The notes under the pieces are model-generated. The model ran no database searches. It was not told where the DNA came from and saw only the letters and a list, made by a program, of their open reading frames with translations. From Bacillus sp. FJAT-45037 (GTDB lineage: Bacteria > Bacillota > Bacilli > Bacillales > Bacillaceae_D), in contig NZ_KZ454938.1 of assembly GCF_002797325.1 (NCBI RefSeq), forward strand, positions 353,322 to 417,321: a DNA stretch of 64,000 bases, read 5' to 3'. The position numbers and the translations under genes were made by a program. The number at the start of each line of letters is the position of its first letter. Position 1 is the first letter of the stretch. Positions 32,442 through 41,383 of this stretch are shown here, piece by piece.

Positions 32442-33716
32442 ATGAAACTATTTTTCAATAGAGACTTCTCTTGTCTCTTCTTTGGTCGCGTGGTTACCAA
32501 TATTGGTGATACGATGTATGCGGTTGCTGCAATGTGGTTAGTGGCTGAACTAGGAGGTTCCACATTTTATACAGGTCTAGCAGGCTTTCTCACGATCTTT
32601 CCTCGGCTTGTTCAATTTTTGTCAGGTCCAGTTATTGATCGAGTGCCGATTCGACTCTTATTAGTAAGTACACAAGTAGTCCAATCAATCTTGCTGCTCA
32701 TCATCCCGGTCGCTCATTATACGGGTTTCTTATCAGTGGCACTAGTTCTAATCATCTCACCGATCATCACGACGTTTAATATGTTTGTCTATCCTGCACA
32801 AATGGCGGCTCTGCCAACATTTGTAGAGAAAAAAGAATTAACCAAAGCAAATTCCTTATTCACTTTCGCTTACCAAGGGATTGAAACGGGCTGCAATGCC
32901 ATTGCCGGAGTCTTAATCGTTGCTGTCGGTGCAATTTCTGTGTATTTGATTGACTCTGTTATGTTTTTAATTGGTGCGATCCTATTTCTTATGATACAAA
33001 CACCTAAAAAGCAAAAGGTCCAGATTAAACAGGAGAGAGAGTTGTTGAGTACTCATTTTAAAAGATATATATCGGATTTGAGCGAAGGGACAAAGATCTT
33101 ATTTGGTAAGAAAATTGCGCGTTTATTATTAGGTGTTATGACGATTAATTTCGTAGGAGGAGCGACCTTTGTCGTCTTACCAGCATACAGTCAGTATCAA
33201 GGTGGGGCTGAAGTTTATGGGATGTTATTAATGGCACAGGCATTAGGTAGCTTAATAGGAGCTTTACTTGCACCTTACCTGAAATTAGAACGGTTTGGAA
33301 TGGGGAAGGTTTACGCTATTGCATTTTTACTGAGTGGTTTACTTTGGGGTATCGCTGTTTTCGCTCCTTCGATGTGGTTAACTGTTATTCTCTACGGAGT
33401 GGCATGGGTGCCAGGTGGTGTAACGAACATCCTGATTAATACATGCTTACAAAAAGGCATTCCAGAAAGATTACTTGGAAGAGTGTTTTCCGCTGCATTT
33501 AGCCTAAGTGGAATTGCGATGCCAGTAGGATCTCTTCTCGGTGGGCTTATCGGATTGTATATTCATAGCATGTACATTATTTCCGCAAGTGGACTGATTG
33601 TAGCTTTAGTCGGGATGTTCTGGTTAGTGGATCGAACGACACAATCATTACCGAAGATTGAGGATTTTAATGAAGAAACGTTCATCCCTAAGGAACTTCA
33701 ACTTAAAGCGAATTAG
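32442..33716 (+). CDS. MFS transporter (MFS_3 / macrolide-efflux-like)
   Basis: 424 residues, about 12 helices. The N-terminal FFNRDFSCLFFGRVVTNIGD and the segment GLAGFLTIFPRLVQFLSGPV are typical of the MFS_3 group that includes macrolide exporters and many Bacillus orphan transporters. Translationally linked to the ArsR-like regulator; the RBS TGGAGGAG is inside the regulator's last codons. Probably an efflux pump induced by its substrate. Confidence 0.87.
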   Translation: MKLFFNRDFSCLFFGRVVTNIGDTMYAVAAMWLVAELGGSTFYTGLAGFLTIFPRLVQFLSGPVIDRVPIRLLLVSTQVVQSILLLIIPVAHYTGFLSVALVLIISPIITTFNMFVYPAQMAALPTFVEKKELTKANSLFTFAYQGIETGCNAIAGVLIVAVGAISVYLIDSVMFLIGAILFLMIQTPKKQKVQIKQERELLSTHFKRYISDLSEGTKILFGKKIARLLLGVMTINFVGGATFVVLPAYSQYQGGAEVYGMLLMAQALGSLIGALLAPYLKLERFGMGKVYAIAFLLSGLLWGIAVFAPSMWLTVILYGVAWVPGGVTNILINTCLQKGIPERLLGRVFSAAFSLSGIAMPVGSLLGGLIGLYIHSMYIISASGLIVALVGMFWLVDRTTQSLPKIEDFNEETFIPKELQLKAN

Positions 33717-33761
33717 TTGGTGGAGAAAAGGCTCAGAATGATAATAATAAAACGGTTTTAG

Positions 33762-33795
33762 AGCATGATTTCACTCTCATAGTCATGCTTTTTTG
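33762..33795 (+). terminator. Terminator after the MFS gene
   Basis: AGCATGA / TCATGCT with a 14-nt loop and T6. Confidence 0.75.
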
Positions 33796-33877
33796 TTACG
33801 ATAAAAAAGAATTTATATAAAGTTTGTATACAAATTTTTAGTTGATTCGTTCTATCTATGTGAAAGGAGTTGAAGCA

Positions 33878-34369
33878 ATGGCTAAGCCCTCAGAAGATGA
33901 AATTATAAAGCTTTCCAACGAAGTCTATCATAGATTATGTTCGATGGGGGCCAATCCGCAAGATGCAAAAGAAATTGTTCAAGAGTCTCTGTATCGTGCA
34001 TTTCTTCACATAGATGGAATCGAAGCTGCATCTTTTCGAGCCTGGGTGTATAAAGTAGCAATTAATCAGTATTACGATTTGTGTCGCAGGACAAATCGAT
34101 TTCCTACAACCGAGATTGATGAACAATTGTACAAATCTGTTGGTTCAATTGAAGATGATCTTCTAGGTAGAGAAAGAAAAGGAGAGCTTAATCGAGCAAT
34201 GAGTGAATTAAAGCCACTTGAAAGAGGTCTTATTCAGAAAAAGTACGAAGAAGGCTATTCTTATAAAGAGATCTCTTCCTCGTATCAAATGAAAGAAAGT
34301 CAAGTGAAAACGTATTTATATCGAGCAAGAAAGAAGTTAGCCAAGTTGATAAGGAGAGAAGAGCTATGA
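33878..34369 (+). CDS. ECF-type RNA polymerase sigma factor
   Basis: 163 residues with region 2 (PQDAKEIVQESLYRAFLHID, SFRAWVYKVAINQYYDLCRR) and region 4 (LIQKKYEEGYSYKEISSSYQ, then KESQVKTYLYRARKKL), lacking region 3, as in ECF sigma factors. AAAGGAG lies about 10 nt before ATG 33878; a TTG at 33842 is rejected. The stop overlaps the next gene's ATG, whose product has the structure of its membrane anti-sigma factor. No classic AAC/CGTC autoregulated promoter was recognised upstream. Confidence 0.9.
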   Translation: MAKPSEDEIIKLSNEVYHRLCSMGANPQDAKEIVQESLYRAFLHIDGIEAASFRAWVYKVAINQYYDLCRRTNRFPTTEIDEQLYKSVGSIEDDLLGRERKGELNRAMSELKPLERGLIQKKYEEGYSYKEISSSYQMKESQVKTYLYRARKKLAKLIRREEL

Positions 34370-35310
34370 AGGAATCACCATTTAAGCCAGATGAATTAAA
34401 CAAAGTGATGAATAAAGCCAAGCGAAAAAGCTTGTTTCGAAATATTGTTATTTCGGTTGTGACACTTCTCGTACTAGGTACACTGTTAGTCTATGTGAAT
34501 AACTACATAGTAAATCGTGCTTTTGACCGAGCTGACCATCGTGATCAATTACTCCTTTCTATCACACAACCGAACGTGGAACGGAGTGGAACAACTAGAG
34601 ATTTTAATATTTTATCTGGTGACTATTCCTATCAACAATATAAACAAATTGAGGATAAAGTTGTACCATGGGGCAGAGAGTTTAGAACGTTTAATGCATT
34701 AGGGCAAAATTCGCATCGTGTACCACGTGATGAAGTAACGATGATAAACTCGGAGGATCAAAGAATCTATCACTCAGTCAGTGGTCAAAGACTGATGCGC
34801 TTTTACCACCCTCTTACCAAGTATGAGGTGATGCATGATGACCTAGAATTGATTGAACAAGCACCGGGTGATGCCGTGATGGAAGTGGCCCTCTCTTTTG
34901 ATCAAGGCTATACGGTAGGAGAGGTACGAGATTTTTTAGGTCTTCAAGGTAAGATCACTTGGTTCTGGGCAAACCAACACACAGAGGATACTTCAGAGAC
35001 TATGTATGAACGCACAATGGGAGGATATCAAGAATCAATCGTCTATGGGTTTAATGCAACTGGATTACAGGGTGAAGGTGACAGAGTCCATCAAACAGAA
35101 GGAGATTACCTCCATTTGTTAGAACAGGTAAAGGAGAGCGGTGCATACTCACATCATATTGATCACTTAATCCAAGCAGCACATGATCATATTGGAACGG
35201 GTTTAATCCTAGGTGTAGTCGTAACAGGGACGAAAGAAGAACTCCAATCATTAGAGCAAGAAGAGAAAGTAAGAGCGATTTCCCTCGGGGCTGTAGTAAC
35301 TGAATTCTAG
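34366..35310 (+). CDS. Membrane anti-sigma factor (sigma-regulator N- and C-domain type)
   Basis: 314 residues: a short cytoplasmic N-terminus (FKPDELNKVMNKAKRKSLFR) suited to grip the sigma factor, one membrane helix (about 25-44, IVISVVTLLVLGTLLVYV) and a long extracytoplasmic domain. This matches the sigma-factor-regulator pair of domains found with Bacillus ECF factors. The outer domain presumably senses an envelope signal; nothing shows which. Co-translated with the sigma factor (ATGA overlap). Confidence 0.83.
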   Translation: MKESPFKPDELNKVMNKAKRKSLFRNIVISVVTLLVLGTLLVYVNNYIVNRAFDRADHRDQLLLSITQPNVERSGTTRDFNILSGDYSYQQYKQIEDKVVPWGREFRTFNALGQNSHRVPRDEVTMINSEDQRIYHSVSGQRLMRFYHPLTKYEVMHDDLELIEQAPGDAVMEVALSFDQGYTVGEVRDFLGLQGKITWFWANQHTEDTSETMYERTMGGYQESIVYGFNATGLQGEGDRVHQTEGDYLHLLEQVKESGAYSHHIDHLIQAAHDHIGTGLILGVVVTGTKEELQSLEQEEKVRAISLGAVVTEF

Positions 35311-35373
35311 AAGTTTACAGTGTTGATAGACAAATGTTAAAGTTTACTTATCATTACTGGGGGAGTGCTAAAT

Positions 35374-35550
35374 ATGGATACAGTTAATTGGGGATCTGCT
35401 CTTTATCAACTCGTAGCGTTCACAATTCCATTATTATTAATTGGTCTCATTATATGGCTCATCAAGTCATCGATGAATCGGAGTAGACAATTAAAAGAAA
35501 TTCAAGAGAACTTAGAAGAGATTAAGAAGCAAAATCAACAACAAAAATAA
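35374..35550 (+). CDS. Small membrane protein with coiled-coil tail
   Basis: 58 residues: one membrane helix (about 13-32, LVAFTIPLLLIGLIIWLI) and a charged helical tail (RQLKEIQENLEEIKKQNQQQ) with heptad spacing. GGGGGAGTG precedes ATG 35374. Small proteins of this form are common in Bacillus and largely uncharacterised. It follows the anti-sigma gene by about 60 nt and ends with its own terminator, so it may belong to the same regulon. Confidence 0.7.
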   Translation: MDTVNWGSALYQLVAFTIPLLLIGLIIWLIKSSMNRSRQLKEIQENLEEIKKQNQQQK

Positions 35551-35557
35551 AAATGAT

Positions 35558-35588
35558 GCGATTACTTTATGTGGGTAATCGCTTTTTT
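35558..35588 (+). terminator. Terminator after the 58-aa gene
   Basis: GCGATTACT / GGTAATCGC (one G-U) and T6. Confidence 0.85.
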
Positions 35589-35685
35589 GTATGGAAGAAA
35601 TTGAACGAATTTGAGCGAAGGTAATGAGGTGTTTAAGGAGGTTGTTAGGGTTACTTCCTAGAATGACACCTAGCAACTTATACAT

Positions 35686-35720
35686 AAAAAAGACCAAGTA
35701 ACTACTCACTTGATCTTTTT
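35686..35720 (-). terminator. Terminator of the DUF3267 gene
   Basis: AAAAAGACCAAGT pairs with ACTTGATCTTTTT with one C-A mismatch; A/T runs on both sides allow action in both directions. Confidence 0.7.
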
Positions 35721-35721
35721 G

Positions 35722-36264
35722 CTAGATTGCTTGTTTGATTAAAATGTGGATGCCTTCTGAGTAATCTCCAACAAAGCACTTCTTCGGTGCTCTGAATAAG
35801 TAGGACGCATAGGTTAAATCGTAAAAGGCTAAACCGAAGTTAACCGACGTTAGGATCGAAAAGTAAGGCAAGAGATCAGGCCTCATAAATGAACCGATCG
35901 CACATGCCGATGTAATGATCACTAGTGGTGAAAGCAACGCCAAAATATATATATTTTTTGATAATGGATTAATTAATTTTATTGTCATAGTTGGGATTGC
36001 TTTATTTGAACCAAATTTTACTTTTGCACGGCCACCAGAGAGCCAAATTGGAATACAGTGTAGGATTTTATGTGCAAACACTAAAGATAGTAGTCCGCTG
36101 AAAAAGGTGAAAAATCCAAACTGAGTAAATTCTGTTGTTGGTACAATCGTACTCATAATCAAATAGTAAAATAAAAACGATAACAATACAGTACTGCATG
36201 CAAACATAATCAGGCGTAATGAGCCGTAATCACGAGCAATATTAATAGTTTTCCAGCAATTCAT
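35722..36264 (-). CDS. DUF3267 membrane protein with a broken zincin motif
   Basis: 180 residues with four hydrophobic segments. The overall plan, including the second-helix position where DUF3267 proteins carry HExxH, fits this putative membrane zincin family, known in the yha region of Bacilli. Here that site reads AHKILHCIP: both His (65 and 69) are kept but the catalytic Glu is Lys66. Peptidase activity is therefore unlikely; a structural or binding role is possible. RBS GGAGGTGC is about 10 nt upstream of ATG. Family assignment is moderate. Confidence 0.7.
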   Translation of the reverse strand: MNCWKTINIARDYGSLRLIMFACSTVLLSFLFYYLIMSTIVPTTEFTQFGFFTFFSGLLSLVFAHKILHCIPIWLSGGRAKVKFGSNKAIPTMTIKLINPLSKNIYILALLSPLVIITSACAIGSFMRPDLLPYFSILTSVNFGLAFYDLTYASYLFRAPKKCFVGDYSEGIHILIKQAI

Positions 36265-36390
36265 CTCTAAGTTGCACCTCCCGAACCCATTTGACTAATT
36301 TACGCCCTTTTTGAGGAGAATGCAATAGGTCCGACAAAAATAAAAGGATTTCGACAATAATAATATTTTGTCCGTACAGTAAAAGAAAAA

Positions 36391-36417
36391 GAGTTGATTC
36401 ATCGAATGAATCAACTC
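36391..36417 (-). terminator. hpr terminator
   Basis: Perfect 12-bp stem GAGTTGATTCAT / ATGAATCAACTC with a 3-nt loop; T5 follows on the minus strand. Confidence 0.9.
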
Positions 36418-36444
36418 AAGTCTGAGAACGTAGGCTACGCTTGA

Positions 36445-37041
36445 TTATGACGATTCTTTTTTAGAATCTTGTTCATTAATGAGTGCTTGTCGGGGCAATA
36501 GCGTCCCATCCTCTTCTATAAAATCATTCTCAAATTTATGCATCGACTTTTCAAACATCTCAATAAAATCAGGTCCATAAATATGTCTAAGAATGCTCAT
36601 AGTTTCAGAGAATTCAGGGAATTTTCCGTATAGTTCTTTAATTGGTAAGGCTCCCTTATACACTCCATACGTATCTGATTTATATCCATCTAGTGTTTGC
36701 AAAAACATCTCTCGACCTTCGGCTGTTAAACAGACGTACGTGTTGCGTTTGTCATTTTCCTTTTTAGAAAAGGTTAGAAATCCACGTTCTTCTAATTTTT
36801 TCGAGAAGTTAAATGCTGTTGAAACATGCATAACACCGAATTTCGCAATGTCAGAGATGGATGCCCCGTCTAAATGATAAGCAATCCACAAAATATGGTG
36901 TTCATTAATGTTTAAGTCGAATGGTTTGATCCAGGCTTGCCAGTCTTTCTCAACAGACTTCCATAAGGCTTTACTAAGTTGAGCAACTTTTAAGCTGAAG
37001 ATCATGGACTGTTTTAAAGAGTAAGGTTCATTTTCCTCCAT
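36445..37041 (-). CDS. hpr: MarR-family protease/transition-state regulator Hpr (ScoC)
   Basis: 198-residue MarR-type winged-helix protein. The DNA-binding part ([40 protein letters not shown]) and the N-terminus ([20 protein letters not shown]) are characteristic of Hpr/ScoC, which represses extracellular protease and sporulation genes in B. subtilis. Here it lies between the DUF3267 gene and yhaH, as in B. subtilis (yhaI-hpr-yhaH). Confidence 0.95.
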   Translation of the reverse strand: MEENEPYSLKQSMIFSLKVAQLSKALWKSVEKDWQAWIKPFDLNINEHHILWIAYHLDGASISDIAKFGVMHVSTAFNFSKKLEERGFLTFSKKENDKRNTYVCLTAEGREMFLQTLDGYKSDTYGVYKGALPIKELYGKFPEFSETMSILRHIYGPDFIEMFEKSMHKFENDFIEEDGTLLPRQALINEQDSKKESS

Positions 37042-37186
37042 GTTTCTCCCCCTAACGATGATCTTTGTCTTTTTTTATGCAACAGAAGCTATTTTTGAAT
37101 ACTTTTATTACTTATTATGACAATATTCTACTAGAATGAAAAGAGAAATCCTCTAGTTTTTTAAAAATTTTATAAAAATAGTCTTT

Positions 37187-37531
37187 TTAGAGCTGCTTCA
37201 TCTTTTCTACACGCTTTTGCAAATCCTCTGTATCTTGTCGTAATTGATCTATGCTTGGTTGAACATCTCTTTTCCAATCCTCAATGCTATCTTTCACTTC
37301 AGTACTGACTTCTTTGATCGATTGAATGCTTAATTGCGTCGTTTCATTCACTTGTTCTTTAAGGGCAGCTGTATCTGCTCCAAATTGATTTAATCCATTG
37401 CGAAGTTTATCAAAGTTAGTCTTACAGCACTCTTGTATTTCTTTTCCAGATGTCGGCGTAGATAGAAGGGTTGTAACTCCTGCAATCGTTGCTCCGACAG
37501 TGATTCCGGTCAAAAGGGACTTCAAGTTCAT
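37187..37531 (-). CDS. yhaH: YtxH-domain protein YhaH
   Basis: 114 residues: an N-terminal glycine-containing hydrophobic helix (LLTGITVGATIAGVTTLLS, then TPTSGKE, the YtxH hallmark) and a long amphipathic coiled-coil (about 50-114). Membrane-attached; function unclear, with stress-related paralogues. GAGGTG lies 6 nt before ATG 37531; GTG 37540 is rejected. Orthologous position next to hpr. Confidence 0.88.
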   Translation of the reverse strand: MNLKSLLTGITVGATIAGVTTLLSTPTSGKEIQECCKTNFDKLRNGLNQFGADTAALKEQVNETTQLSIQSIKEVSTEVKDSIEDWKRDVQPSIDQLRQDTEDLQKRVEKMKQL

Positions 37532-37612
37532 TCTACTCACCTCATTTATGATTTTTTAGCGTCATTTGTTTAAAAGTAGTTTCATACATTAGAAAAAGGA
37601 GGGATATGGACG

Positions 37613-37804
37613 ATGCATGCTTTTATTTTATTAGTTATATCCTTTTGTTTACTGATGTTGTATGGAGGTATTTATTCTACCTCACGTCTTATTCAATCAC
37701 GTTCTTCGGACGACCTTTCGTTTTGGAGAAAGAAAATGGCGATTATGTTCTCTAGTGCCATCTTAAGTGGGGCCTTGTTTGTATGGCTTTTATCATATGT
37801 GTGA
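37613..37804 (+). CDS. Small two-helix membrane protein
   Basis: 63 residues, helices at about 3-22 (FILLVISFCLLMLYGGIYST) and 42-62 (IMFSSAILSGALFVWLLSYV) with a basic loop (RSSDDLSFWRKK) between, which should be cytoplasmic. AAAGGAGGG lies about 9 nt before ATG. Function unknown. It takes the place of trpP (yhaG) in the B. subtilis order. Confidence 0.7.
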   Translation: MHAFILLVISFCLLMLYGGIYSTSRLIQSRSSDDLSFWRKKMAIMFSSAILSGALFVWLLSYV

Positions 37805-37809
37805 TGGAG

Positions 37810-37835
37810 AGCTGCGGCTGTTGCAGCTTTTTTTC
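37810..37835 (+). terminator. Terminator between the small membrane gene and serC
   Basis: AGCTGC / GCAGCT (6 bp) with T7; right next to the serC stop. Confidence 0.7.
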
Positions 37836-38924
37836 TTATACATGTTTTCGTCTAAAGTCATTCATAAAGGAATGGAGGGCTTGGCAAGCTTCCAGTGGAA
37901 CAGCATTATAGATCGAAGCACGACAGCCACCAACCGAACGATGCCCTCCTAGACCGACAAAGCCGTAATGTGTCGCTTCCTCAAGAAATGCTTTTGTTAA
38001 TTCGTCAGTTGGTAGGGTGAAAGTAACGGTCATTTTCGAACGGCTATCTTCTGTTGCGTGACCTTGATAGAAGCCATTACTAGTATCGATCGCTTCATAG
38101 ATTAATTGAGCTTTCTGTTCATTATACTCTTCTAATGCAATAGCCCCGCCTTGAGTATCTGCCCAGCTCAACACATTACGCAGCATATAGATCGCAAATG
38201 TTGGTGGCGTGTGGTACAAAGAATCGGCTTTGACATGTGTACTGTAGCTCAGCATGGTAGGTAATTGTTCTTTTACTCCAGCTAGTAAATCATCACGAAT
38301 AATCGCAACGGTTACCCCAGAAGGACCGAGGTTTTTTTGAGCACCTGCATAGATCATGCCAAACTTCTTAATATCTAAAGGACGTGATAATAGATCACTC
38401 GACATATCTGCGATCAAAGGGACATCCCCTGTATCCGGAAAGCTTTGCCACTGGGTCCCATAGATCGTGTTGTTTGATGTGATGTGTACATAGGCATAGT
38501 CATCAGCGAGAGAATTCTCATTAATCGTTGGAATTGATCTATATTTTTGTTCTTTAGAAGTGGCTAACGTCGTTGTTTCTCCGATTAACTTAGCTTCTTT
38601 TAGAGCTTTTTCTGACCAAGAACCACTTAACACATAACCTGCTTTTTTTCCTTCGTGAAGAAAGTTCATAGGAATCATTGAAAATTGTAAGCTAGCGCCA
38701 CCTTGTAGGAAAAGGACTTGATAATTATCAGGAATGTCTAATAGTTTCTTTAATAAGCTTTTAGCTTCTTGGTGAACAGATTCGTAGGCTTTGCTACGGT
38801 GACTTAATTCCATCACGGACATTCCTGTATCATCAAAATTAAGTAATTCTCTCTGAGCTTTTTCTAAAACAGATTTAGGTAAGGCTGATGGACCTGCATT
38901 GAAATTGTAGACATTTTTCTTCAT
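37836..38924 (-). CDS. serC: Phosphoserine aminotransferase
   Basis: PLP enzyme converting 3-phosphohydroxypyruvate and glutamate to phosphoserine, for serine (and pyridoxine) synthesis. 362 residues from ATG 38924, with family start NVYNFNAGPSALP, the SHRS loop, and the PLP lysine in YAGAQKNLGPSG (Lys197); end GLGGHRSVGGCRASIYNAV carries the substrate-binding arginines. AAAGGAG is 11 nt upstream of ATG; GTG 38936 touches it and is rejected. Position between the yha genes and hit matches B. subtilis. Confidence 0.96.
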   Translation of the reverse strand: MKKNVYNFNAGPSALPKSVLEKAQRELLNFDDTGMSVMELSHRSKAYESVHQEAKSLLKKLLDIPDNYQVLFLQGGASLQFSMIPMNFLHEGKKAGYVLSGSWSEKALKEAKLIGETTTLATSKEQKYRSIPTINENSLADDYAYVHITSNNTIYGTQWQSFPDTGDVPLIADMSSDLLSRPLDIKKFGMIYAGAQKNLGPSGVTVAIIRDDLLAGVKEQLPTMLSYSTHVKADSLYHTPPTFAIYMLRNVLSWADTQGGAIALEEYNEQKAQLIYEAIDTSNGFYQGHATEDSRSKMTVTFTLPTDELTKAFLEEATHYGFVGLGGHRSVGGCRASIYNAVPLEACQALHSFMNDFRRKHV

Positions 38925-38970
38925 TGCGCTTTCCACTCCTTTAGTTCTTCACCACAGTAATGATTGATAA

Positions 38971-38983
38971 TACGATTATCGTA
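38971..38983. promoter_or_regulatory. 13-bp palindrome in the serC promoter region
   Basis: TACGATTATCGTA, perfect apart from its central base, about 45 bp upstream of the serC start. On the minus strand it includes a -10-like GATAAT. Possible operator; no regulator identified. Confidence 0.4.
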
Positions 38984-39040
38984 CCATAATTTATTAGAAA
39001 AAAAAGAGGAATTTATGATATTTTCAGAATTAACTAAAAA

Positions 39041-39064
39041 GAACTGACCAAAGAAGGTCAGTTC
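39041..39064 (-). terminator. hit terminator
   Basis: GAACTGACC / GGTCAGTTC, 9 bp perfect; T5 on the minus strand. It overlaps the hit stop codon. Confidence 0.85.
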
Positions 39065-39498
39065 GTAATATGTGCAGCAATGGCAGCTGCGATTTCTTGG
39101 AGGTCTTCTGGTTTATAGTCGGAACTATGATCTTTCCAAACAGCACCGAACCCATCGCCTTGTCCGTAACGAGGGATGAGATGGACATGATAATGAAACA
39201 CTGTTTGTCCAGCTGCTTCTCCGTTATTGTTGACAATATTTAACCCTTCAGGCTGGTAGGTAGCTTTGATGCCTTTGGCGATCTTAGGAATGACGGAAAA
39301 TAAATGACTAGCTACTTCTTCGTCTAACTCAAAAATGTCTGCTTGGTGAACTTTAGGAATAACAAGGGTATGTCCTTTCGTTACTTGACTAATGTCAATA
39401 AAGGCAAGAACATGTTCGTCCTCATATACCTTTGCTGCGGGAATTTCACCTTTTACAATTTTACAAAAAATACAATTAGGATCAAATGTCATCATCAT
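39058..39498 (-). CDS. hit: HIT-family nucleotide-binding hydrolase
   Basis: About 145 residues. CIFCKIVKGEIPAAKVYED at the start is the conserved HIT opening and FHYHVHLIPR carries the His triad. HIT/HinT proteins hydrolyse AMP- or ADP-linked substrates; the cellular substrate is unknown. Four in-frame codons (TTG, ATG, ATG, ATG at 39501-39492) could start it; AAAGG lies close to the first ATGs, so 39498-39492 are all possible. Divergent from the acyl-CoA ligase gene; in B. subtilis hit is divergent from ecsA. Confidence 0.93.
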   Translation of the reverse strand: MMMTFDPNCIFCKIVKGEIPAAKVYEDEHVLAFIDISQVTKGHTLVIPKVHQADIFELDEEVASHLFSVIPKIAKGIKATYQPEGLNIVNNNGEAAGQTVFHYHVHLIPRYGQGDGFGAVWKDHSSDYKPEDLQEIAAAIAAHITN

Positions 39499-39680
39499 CA
39501 ACCTTTCTGATTGGGAGTATTTTCATGTTTCTACTATATCGTAGCAACGATTCTAGGTGCAAGTGTACAACCTGTTTTGTAACAGGTAGAACTTAGGTTA
39601 CTGTTATTGTCACAGTGTTGAAAAATATGGTATCATAATTATAAGAATATTTAAATAAATCATTCAAAGGAGGAACAATT

Positions 39681-41267
39681 ATGCATGTGCCTTTAGTTTT
39701 GCTTGATTTTTTAGATCGGGCAGTGGAATTGTACGGCGATAAGCCTGCGATCGTGGGTCGTGACAGAACACTTACATATGAACAGCTTAACAAGCGTGTT
39801 CAACAGCTTTCTCATGGACTGAAGGACTTACAAATTAACAAAGGCGATAAAGTAGCGTATCTTGCTCCTAATACAGAAGAGATGCTAGAAGGATTTTATG
39901 GGTTGTTTCAGGTAGGGGCTGTGATGACCTCATTAAATACGCGGTTAAAGCCTGAAGATTACTTGTTTATTTTAAATCATAGTGAGAGTCAGCTTCTATT
40001 TGTGGACTACGAGCTATTACCACTTATTGAACCTGTGATTGATAAGTTAGAAACGGTGAAACAGGTCATCGTCCATGGTGGAGATGAGAGCGGGGATGTT
40101 GGTCTACCATATGAGCGATGGCTCAGTCAGTTTGAATCGACACCATTTGCTCGTGTGCCACTTGATGAATCAGATCTTGCAAACATTTTGTATACAAGTG
40201 GAACGACAGGAAATCCAAAAGGGGTCATGCTCACTCATCGTAGTAACTATCTTCATGCCCTATCGACTCAGCACCATCTAAGAGTGAGTGACCAAGACCG
40301 ATTATTGCATATCCTACCAATGTTTCACGTAAACGGATGGGGTTCCCCGTTTTACTATACAGCGAATGGAGCGACACAAGTGATGCTTCGGAAGATTGAT
40401 CCTGAGTTAATTTTTAGGAAGATTGAAGAAAATGATGTGACGATTGCTCATATGGCACCTACTGTTTTAAATTTGTTACTAGAATATGCAAAGCAAAAAA
40501 ACATCTCTAAAAAGACTAACATGCGCGTTGTGATTGCTGGGTCAGCCCCTCCACCTGCCTTTGTAACGAGAGTCGAGGAAGAATTAGGTTGGGAGTTTAT
40601 TCAAGTGTATGGTATGACAGAAACGAGTCCGCTTGTGACAACCTCTCAAATTCGTTCAGAACAGCAATCCTTTGATCAAGAGAAAAAAACGCGGTTAAAA
40701 GCAAAAACAGGTTATCCAATGATAGGCTCAAAAGTTCGAGTTGTCAACGAGTTAGGCGAGCCGATCGAACCGAATGGAAAAACAACGGGTGAAATTGTTG
40801 TTCGCTCAAATGGCGTGATGGAAGGCTACTGGAAAAATCCTGAAGCGACGAAAGAAACGATTCGTGACGGATGGCTTCACACCGGAGATATGGCGACAAT
40901 GGATCAAGACGGATATATGGAAATTGTTGATCGTAAAAAAGACGTTATCATTAGTGGCGGGGAAAACATTTCTTCTATAGAAGTAGAGGGTGTATTATAT
41001 GAACATCCAGCCGTACTCGAAGCTGCTGTGATTGCCGTTCCTCATGAAAAATGGGGAGAGGTGCCACATGCAGTCGTCGTTCTAAGAGAAGGCGAGCAGT
41101 TAACGGAAGAAGACGTGATTAGCTTTGCTAGAAGTAAGATGGCTCATTTTAAAGCACCGAAAAGTGTCGTGTTTGCTGACGCACTTCCAAAGACAGCATC
41201 GGGAAAAATTCAAAAGGTGCAAATCCGCAAAGAATATTGGGGAGAAGGCACGCGAATGGTTAATTAA
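39681..41267 (+). CDS. Medium/long-chain fatty acid-CoA ligase-like protein
   Basis: 528 residues of the ANL family: P-loop motif LYTSGTTGNPKGVMLTH, IQVYGMTETSPLV, DGWLHTGDMATMDQDGYMEI and the C-terminal catalytic lysine in PKTASGKIQK. DRKKDVIISGGENISS and the overall length fit AlkK-like medium-chain ligases and B. subtilis LcfB. AAAGGAGGA precedes ATG by 8 nt. It lies between hit and ecsA, which are neighbours in B. subtilis, so it was inserted in this lineage (or lost in the other). Confidence 0.9.
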   Translation: MHVPLVLLDFLDRAVELYGDKPAIVGRDRTLTYEQLNKRVQQLSHGLKDLQINKGDKVAYLAPNTEEMLEGFYGLFQVGAVMTSLNTRLKPEDYLFILNHSESQLLFVDYELLPLIEPVIDKLETVKQVIVHGGDESGDVGLPYERWLSQFESTPFARVPLDESDLANILYTSGTTGNPKGVMLTHRSNYLHALSTQHHLRVSDQDRLLHILPMFHVNGWGSPFYYTANGATQVMLRKIDPELIFRKIEENDVTIAHMAPTVLNLLLEYAKQKNISKKTNMRVVIAGSAPPPAFVTRVEEELGWEFIQVYGMTETSPLVTTSQIRSEQQSFDQEKKTRLKAKTGYPMIGSKVRVVNELGEPIEPNGKTTGEIVVRSNGVMEGYWKNPEATKETIRDGWLHTGDMATMDQDGYMEIVDRKKDVIISGGENISSIEVEGVLYEHPAVLEAAVIAVPHEKWGEVPHAVVVLREGEQLTEEDVISFARSKMAHFKAPKSVVFADALPKTASGKIQKVQIRKEYWGEGTRMVN

Positions 41268-41277
41268 TTTTATAGGT

Positions 41278-41320
41278 AAGAACAGTTCTTTACAGTTGTG
41301 TGAAGAGCTGTTCTTTTCTG
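41278..41320 (+). terminator. Terminator after the acyl-CoA ligase gene
   Basis: AAGAACAGTTCTT / AAGAGCTGTTCTT (13 bp, one G-U), loop 12 nt, T-rich tail. Confidence 0.85.
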
Positions 41321-41339
41321 TGTATACATAGAAAACTCA

Positions 41340-41348
41340 TGCTATAAT
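41340..41348 (+). promoter_or_regulatory. Extended -10 promoter of the PCYCGC lipoprotein
   Basis: TGCTATAAT is a perfect extended -10 element 36 nt upstream of the ATG; no strong -35 is needed or seen. Confidence 0.55.
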
Positions 41349-41383
41349 ACATCCATAGTCGCTCAATGAAGGGGCAGGGTCAG

